Assembly: GCA_024236175.1 (NCBI GenBank)
Contig: JACKKY010000004.1
Location: 508,501 to 572,500, forward strand
Reading direction: 5' to 3'
Length of the DNA: 64,000 bases
From: Novosphingobium sp.
GTDB lineage: Bacteria > Pseudomonadota > Alphaproteobacteria > Sphingomonadales > Sphingomonadaceae
Each line of letters opens with the position of its first letter. The first letter of the stretch is position 1. Shown in pieces: positions 59,997 to 64,000 of this stretch. A program made the translations under genes and the position numbers. The notes under the pieces were generated by a model, which did not search any database, was not told the DNA's origin, and worked only from the letters and a program-made list of their open reading frames with translations.

Positions 59997-60932
59997 TCAG
60001 CCGGTCCCGGCCAGCTGTGGCTTCTGCTCGAACCGGCCCAGCCCATAATCACCCTTGATCGTGGTCCGGTGCACCACGCGCTCTTCATTCGGGTTGCAGC
60101 CGCAGGCTTCGTGCAGCACGCGCCAATTGTCCCAGATGACCATGTCGGTGGGCTTCCAAGAATGGCGATAGGGTTTCACCACCCGCATCGCCTCGTCCCA
60201 GATCTCCTGAAGGAGTTCGAAGTCCTCGGGCTTCTCACTACCCTCGATACCCTGACAGCCATACGGCGTCATGTGGAACACCTTCTCGCCCGTGTCGCGG
60301 GTCCAGATGGCAGGGTGGATCGACCGCGGCAAAGTCTTGGCCATGGCGATGAAATCCTTGTCGTGCGGCCGGATCTGGCGGAAGTTCTTCGGCAAGCCGA
60401 ACTTCTGCTCCGTGTAGCGCAGGTCAAGGTTGTAGAGCAGGTGCAGCCCTTCCGCCTTGTCGCGGATCGCCGGATCCATGTCGTTGTAGATCTGGATGCC
60501 GTCGGCAAAGCCGGTCTGGCCGCCGTCCTTGGCGATCTTGAGCGACCGCAACACGCCGGCGCGGTTGAGCTCGTCGTTGTAGGCGTGGTCGAAATGCCAC
60601 GGCTGCCAGGTCACCAGCGGCACGCCGTCGATCTCGACGACACAGGGATAGGCTTCGGTCGAAAGCTCGATCACGCCCACCAGATTTTCGCGGTCGGCAC
60701 GGTCAACGTTGTCAACGGGATGGTCCTTCAGTGGACCGAAGACCTGGCTTAGCTCCATTTGCATGGCGCTTGTGGCTTCCACGCCTTCGAATACGATCAC
60801 CCCGCGATCGATGAACAGGTCGTTGAGCTGCGAGCGGATATCCTCGTCGGCCAGCGCATCCCGGTCCAAGCCCGTCACGCGCGATCCGAAGGACAGCTCA
60901 TCCGCAATAGGGTGAATTTCGATGGATGCCAT
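59997..60932 (-). CDS. TauD/TfdA-family 2-oxoglutarate-dependent dioxygenase
   Basis: 311 residues with GGGAGA upstream of the ATG. Iron ligands His113-x-Asp115 in WHFDHAY and His274 in RVLHEACGC; Arg289 in HRTTIKGD fits 2-oxoglutarate binding. Family members hydroxylate taurine, alkylsulfates, aryloxy acids or carnitine precursors, releasing CO2 and succinate. It stands alone after the sensor kinase. Substrate unknown. Confidence 0.92.
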   Translation of the reverse strand: MASIEIHPIADELSFGSRVTGLDRDALADEDIRSQLNDLFIDRGVIVFEGVEATSAMQMELSQVFGPLKDHPVDNVDRADRENLVGVIELSTEAYPCVVEIDGVPLVTWQPWHFDHAYNDELNRAGVLRSLKIAKDGGQTGFADGIQIYNDMDPAIRDKAEGLHLLYNLDLRYTEQKFGLPKNFRQIRPHDKDFIAMAKTLPRSIHPAIWTRDTGEKVFHMTPYGCQGIEGSEKPEDFELLQEIWDEAMRVVKPYRHSWKPTDMVIWDNWRVLHEACGCNPNEERVVHRTTIKGDYGLGRFEQKPQLAGTG

Positions 60933-61509
60933 GGCTTATCTCCCAGGGCCTCTTGGCGGGTCCCGATAGCTGCCTTTTCTTGCACAGCGCCGTTCATTTG
61001 TCAGCACGCTGGTTCAAGTGCCCTGCGCACATGAGCAGGAAGCTCGCCTACTCCCTGAGAACCATGGACTGGATGGTGAACGCCCCCAGTCCCGGCAAAA
61101 ACTCTCATTGTAGCGTGAGAGTATCGGGATTTCCTGGAAGTAAAGTGCTTGGGGAGTGCGCAACCCGACGGTGGCCTGAACATGCCAGTTTGCTGAGAGG
61201 TGACGCCTGCGTCGCTCATAAGCAGCGGTTACTGCTCCATCGACAGTTGCGCGCACCGAAAAATGTATACTCTCCCGGATACCTTGGTTCACACACACCG
61301 GCGTCAGTGGTCCGGCGTGGATATCTGCACGAGAATTCACGAACTATCGTTTGCCGGTTGACGGTTTTCAGGCGAGCTTCAATCGGACGCGCCGCAGCCT
61401 GATCAATACCGACATTCACTCACTGAAATCCGGCACTTGAATCGGGGGCCAGTCGACCGACAGGATCAGAAGGCTGAACTTGGGCCCGCAAGTTCTTGTT
61501 CTTTGGAGC
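60933..61509. other. Non-coding gap with one inverted repeat
   Basis: 577 bases without a credible gene. It contains a perfect 7-bp inverted repeat ACTCTCA-N8-TGAGAGT at 61101-61122. GC content looks lower than around it near 61250-61350. No tRNA, small RNA signature or insertion-element end is visible to me. Confidence 0.5.
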
Positions 61510-63030
61510 ATGATATGGTTGTCTGAAATCCCATTTGGGTTTGTGCGAATCGTGCCTTTTGCAAACGACATCCTGCCAAACTACGATGTTGCGATAGTCG
61601 GCTCTGGCTTTGCGAGTTCTTTCTTTCTTCTCGGATATCTCCCCCGCGCTCCACGGAACGCGAAAATCGTCGTTCTCGAACGTGGATCGCTGAAGGATAC
61701 GACCGCTACGATGGAGGAGCGCAAGGCGCCGTCTTCCACCTATGTCTCGGCGAATTCCACCTCGGACATACCCTTCCGACAGACAGGCGACCCGGGCAAG
61801 GCCTGGATGTTCAGCCTCGGTTTCGGAGGTGGTTCGAAATGCTGGTGGGGGAATACGCCTCGTTTCCTGCCGGCTGACTTTGAGACGAGGAGCCGTTTCG
61901 GCGTAGGCCGGGACTGGCCCTTCGGCTACGACGAGCTCTCCCCCTACTACGACCGCGTCGAAACCGCGATGTCCATAGCCGGCCCGACGGGCCCGTGGCC
62001 ATTCCCCAGGAACGGACCCTATCCGCAGCCGCCCCACCGGATGAACGATGCCGAGCGCATGCTGGCAGCGGCATGGCCGGAAAGCTTTTTCACCGTTCCT
62101 TGCGCCCGCAGCCGGATTGCAATTCCGGATCGGAATGTCTGCTGCGGCAATGGCATCTGCAGCAACTGCCCCGTGGATGCAAAGTTCACCGTGAGAAACG
62201 GGCTGGCGGGGGTCTATGACGATCCGAGAGTCACCGTATTGGGCGAGGCGGAAGTTATCGCGATCGAGACCGTCAACAAGGTTGCGCGTTCGGTGCTGTT
62301 CAGACTTGGCGGCAAGGAACAATCGGTTTCCGCAGAACTTGTCGTTCTTGGCGCTAACGCGTTGTTCAACCCGATCATTCTGCAGCGATCCTCGCTCAAC
62401 CACGCTGTGCTCGGCAAGGGCCTGCACGAACAGGTGGGCCTTGTCGCCGAGGTCTTTCTCGACGGAATAGACTGCTTCCAGGGATCGACCTCGGTCACCG
62501 GCCACAGTTACCAGCTTTATACCGACGATGAGCGGCGAAAGAAGATGGCGGCCTGCCTCGTAGAGACCTGGAATGTCGGGAATCTGCGGGCTGAGCCTGG
62601 ACGTTGGCAGCAGGTTCTGCCGGTGCGCCTCGTCTATGAGGATCTGCCCGAGCCGCGCAACCATGTGGCCTTCGATGCCGAAAATCCCGACGAGCCGCTA
62701 CTGCACTACGAAGGCCATAGCGACTACACGGCAAGAGCACTTGAACGGGCCGAGGAAGATCTGGCCCGTGTGGTCGCCCCCCTTCCCGTGGAATCGATCG
62801 CCGTCAGGCCCAGACCGGAGGCTACCGAAGCGCACATCCTCGGCACCACGCCGATGGGCAATGATCCGTCCGACAGCATCGTCGACTCAAATTCGATCCA
62901 TCACGAGGTGCACAACCTGGTGGTGCTCGGCGGGGGAACCTTCCCTGCCAGCGGCCCCTCCAATCCCACGCTTACGCTCAGCGCCCTGGCGTTGCGCGCT
63001 GCCGAACGACTGACAGGCTTGCCGACATGA
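61510..63030 (+). CDS. GMC-type FAD dehydrogenase with Cys cluster
   Basis: 506 residues from ATG 61510. TTG 61480 adds 10 residues and has a better ribosome site (AAGG). FAD Rossmann motif DVAIVGSGFASSFFLLGYL, then FGGGSKCWWGN, and the C-terminal GTFPASGPSNPTLTLSAL. Residues 211-220 read CCGNGICSNC: three or four Cys as in the glucose/gluconate-type GMC dehydrogenases that hold a 3Fe-4S cluster. No signal peptide of its own. ATGA overlap with a Tat-signal small subunit. Oxidises an alcohol or sugar; the substrate is not known. Confidence 0.88.
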   Translation: MIWLSEIPFGFVRIVPFANDILPNYDVAIVGSGFASSFFLLGYLPRAPRNAKIVVLERGSLKDTTATMEERKAPSSTYVSANSTSDIPFRQTGDPGKAWMFSLGFGGGSKCWWGNTPRFLPADFETRSRFGVGRDWPFGYDELSPYYDRVETAMSIAGPTGPWPFPRNGPYPQPPHRMNDAERMLAAAWPESFFTVPCARSRIAIPDRNVCCGNGICSNCPVDAKFTVRNGLAGVYDDPRVTVLGEAEVIAIETVNKVARSVLFRLGGKEQSVSAELVVLGANALFNPIILQRSSLNHAVLGKGLHEQVGLVAEVFLDGIDCFQGSTSVTGHSYQLYTDDERRKKMAACLVETWNVGNLRAEPGRWQQVLPVRLVYEDLPEPRNHVAFDAENPDEPLLHYEGHSDYTARALERAEEDLARVVAPLPVESIAVRPRPEATEAHILGTTPMGNDPSDSIVDSNSIHHEVHNLVVLGGGTFPASGPSNPTLTLSALALRAAERLTGLPT

Positions 63031-63476
63031 CCGCGATATCCCGCCGGAACTTCTTGCTGGCCGGCGGAGCCGTGCTCGCCATTCCGCCGCTCGAGATCGC
63101 GATCCGCGCAGCAGCGAGTTCACATGGCGAAACCATCGCCCGTATTCTGCAGGACCGTCTTCCGGGCCTGACCATCCCCGCGGAGAGGCTGATTGAATTC
63201 GGCGACGAATTCGCGAGACGCCACCTCCCCGACCTCGGCCGGCGTTTCCGGGGCGCCCTGCTGATCATGGACAACGACTGGGCGGAAGACCTGCTGCCCG
63301 AAAGCTGGCGCTTCCGGTACGACGCGTTCGCGCGCAATCTGATGACCGAATTCCTGTTTTCGACCGACCTGTTCACGACCGCCGGGGGTGAATTGGCAAG
63401 GGCCAGTTATGTCGCCTATTTCGATCCCTATGTCACAGGATGTGCGAACCCCCTTGCCCGGTTCGACATGACGTGA
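63027..63476 (+). CDS. Tat-exported small subunit of the GMC dehydrogenase
   Basis: 149 residues starting MTAISRRNFLLAGGAVLAIP, a twin-arginine signal with SRRNF. The rest resembles the small gamma-type subunit of membrane-bound gluconate or glucose dehydrogenases: helical, FLFSTDLF, and SYVAYFDPYVTGCANPLARF at the end. The subunit probably carries the catalytic flavoprotein across the membrane. Translationally coupled (ATGA). Confidence 0.82.
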   Translation: MTAISRRNFLLAGGAVLAIPPLEIAIRAAASSHGETIARILQDRLPGLTIPAERLIEFGDEFARRHLPDLGRRFRGALLIMDNDWAEDLLPESWRFRYDAFARNLMTEFLFSTDLFTTAGGELARASYVAYFDPYVTGCANPLARFDMT

Positions 63477-63591
63477 CCTCGCACTTGCGAACTTGTTTTT
63501 CCAGCAATGAAAGTGTACGTTTTCCGCGGCTTTGGCCCATCGCAAGCAATATGCTTTCGACCATGATGGCCGGGTTGACGGAGACGGTCGG

Positions 63592-63978
63592 ATGGCCGAA
63601 CGCGAAACCAGCCTGATCATCTATGACGGGCAGTGTGTCTTCTGCTCGAACTACGTCCGCTTCATGCGATTGCGTGACACGGTCGGCCATGTCGAACTGA
63701 TAGACGCGCGGACGCAGGATCCGCGGATCGGTGAGTACTGGTCGCAGGGATACGATCTCAACGAAGGCATGCTCTTCGTCCATCGCGGCATCGTCCTGTT
63801 CGGAGCGGACGCAATTCATGCCCTCGCCGGGCTCTCAAGCACCAGCGCGTTTCTCAGCAGGCTGAACCGTCTGATATTCTCCAACCGGTTCGTCGCACGG
63901 GCACTCTACCCGTTCATGAAACTGGGACGCCGAGTGACGCTATTCCTGCTCAGGCGGAAGATGCTCGACCCTTGGTAG
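63592..63978 (+). CDS. DCC-type thiol-disulfide oxidoreductase (DUF393)
   Basis: 128 residues from ATG 63592 (GGAG upstream). Signature YDGQCVFCSNYVRF (Asp-x2-Cys-x2-Cys) at residues 11-24, then a thioredoxin-like fold and a hydrophobic C-terminal half. Possible redox partner of the Cys-rich GMC dehydrogenase upstream, 115 bases away; this link is inferred. The last 22 bases of the window hold no feature. Confidence 0.88.
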   Translation: MAERETSLIIYDGQCVFCSNYVRFMRLRDTVGHVELIDARTQDPRIGEYWSQGYDLNEGMLFVHRGIVLFGADAIHALAGLSSTSAFLSRLNRLIFSNRFVARALYPFMKLGRRVTLFLLRRKMLDPW

Positions 63979-64000
63979 GAAGGCCTTGCCCGCTCGCCGG

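Noticed and set aside
1..64000. CRISPR arrays, rRNA, tRNA, prophage or transposase genes
   Set aside because: No regularly spaced repeats, no conserved RNA stretches, and no integrase or transposase motifs in any frame that I could see.

Overview
The window is high-GC DNA (mid-60s percent by eye) with alphaproteobacterial gene content. The best fit is a sphingomonad such as Novosphingobium, Sphingobium or Sphingopyxis. The mix supports this: many short-chain dehydrogenases (SDRs), paired acyl-CoA dehydrogenases, a Rieske oxygenase, a soluble P450, a FecA-like TonB-dependent receptor, TetR regulators beside each catabolic block, and a compact cheAWYBR operon. The genus is an inference; there is no rRNA, tRNA, CRISPR array or transposase here. 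Genes are tightly packed and many share ATGA or TGATG stop/start overlaps. Layout: (1) 1-32.1 kb is a catabolic island for a hydrophobic, probably polycyclic or isoprenoid compound; the substrate is not readable from sequence. A minus-strand block (470-6805) holds two acyl-CoA dehydrogenases, two SDRs, a sulfotransferase-like protein and an unknown protein. Divergent from it are TetR, a Rieske oxygenase with an unusual N-terminal extension, an SDR and a 3-ketosteroid-dehydrogenase-like flavoprotein. Next come TetR/aldehyde dehydrogenase and P450, which share a duplicated operator. Then follow an isovaleryl-CoA-dehydrogenase-like gene, VOC, more SDRs, LLM flavin oxidoreductase, AraC regulator, SnoaL-like proteins, a zinc-free MDR reductase, a phosphotriesterase-like hydrolase, a TonB receptor for uptake and an amidohydrolase. 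(2) 32.1-40.4 kb is a chemotaxis island: CheY-like regulator, unknown protein, cheA-cheW-cheY-cheB-cheR and a methyl-accepting chemoreceptor. (3) 40.4-44.9 kb is the most unusual part. A minus-strand group encodes a two-domain enzyme (prolyl-hydroxylase-type 2OG-Fe(II) oxygenase fused to an O-fucosyltransferase-like domain), a GDP-mannose-3,5-epimerase-like enzyme 10 bases upstream of it, a 50-residue proline-rich peptide, and a second sugar-nucleotide-type epimerase. I propose a hydroxylate-then-glycosylate peptide or protein modification system. (4) 45-52.3 kb carries a tandem OsmC protein, an interspersed palindromic repeat, an MFS transporter, TetR regulators, an SDR, an LLM oxidoreductase and a VOC protein. 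One 18-bp operator occurs both near the TetR gene and in the OsmC/epimerase divergent promoter. (5) 52.3-59.9 kb is a heavy-metal RND efflux operon (TolC-like, CzcA/CusA-like, membrane-fusion lipoprotein) divergent from its two-component system. (6) 60-64 kb has a TauD-type dioxygenase, a GMC dehydrogenase with a Tat-exported small subunit, and a DCC thiol-oxidoreductase.
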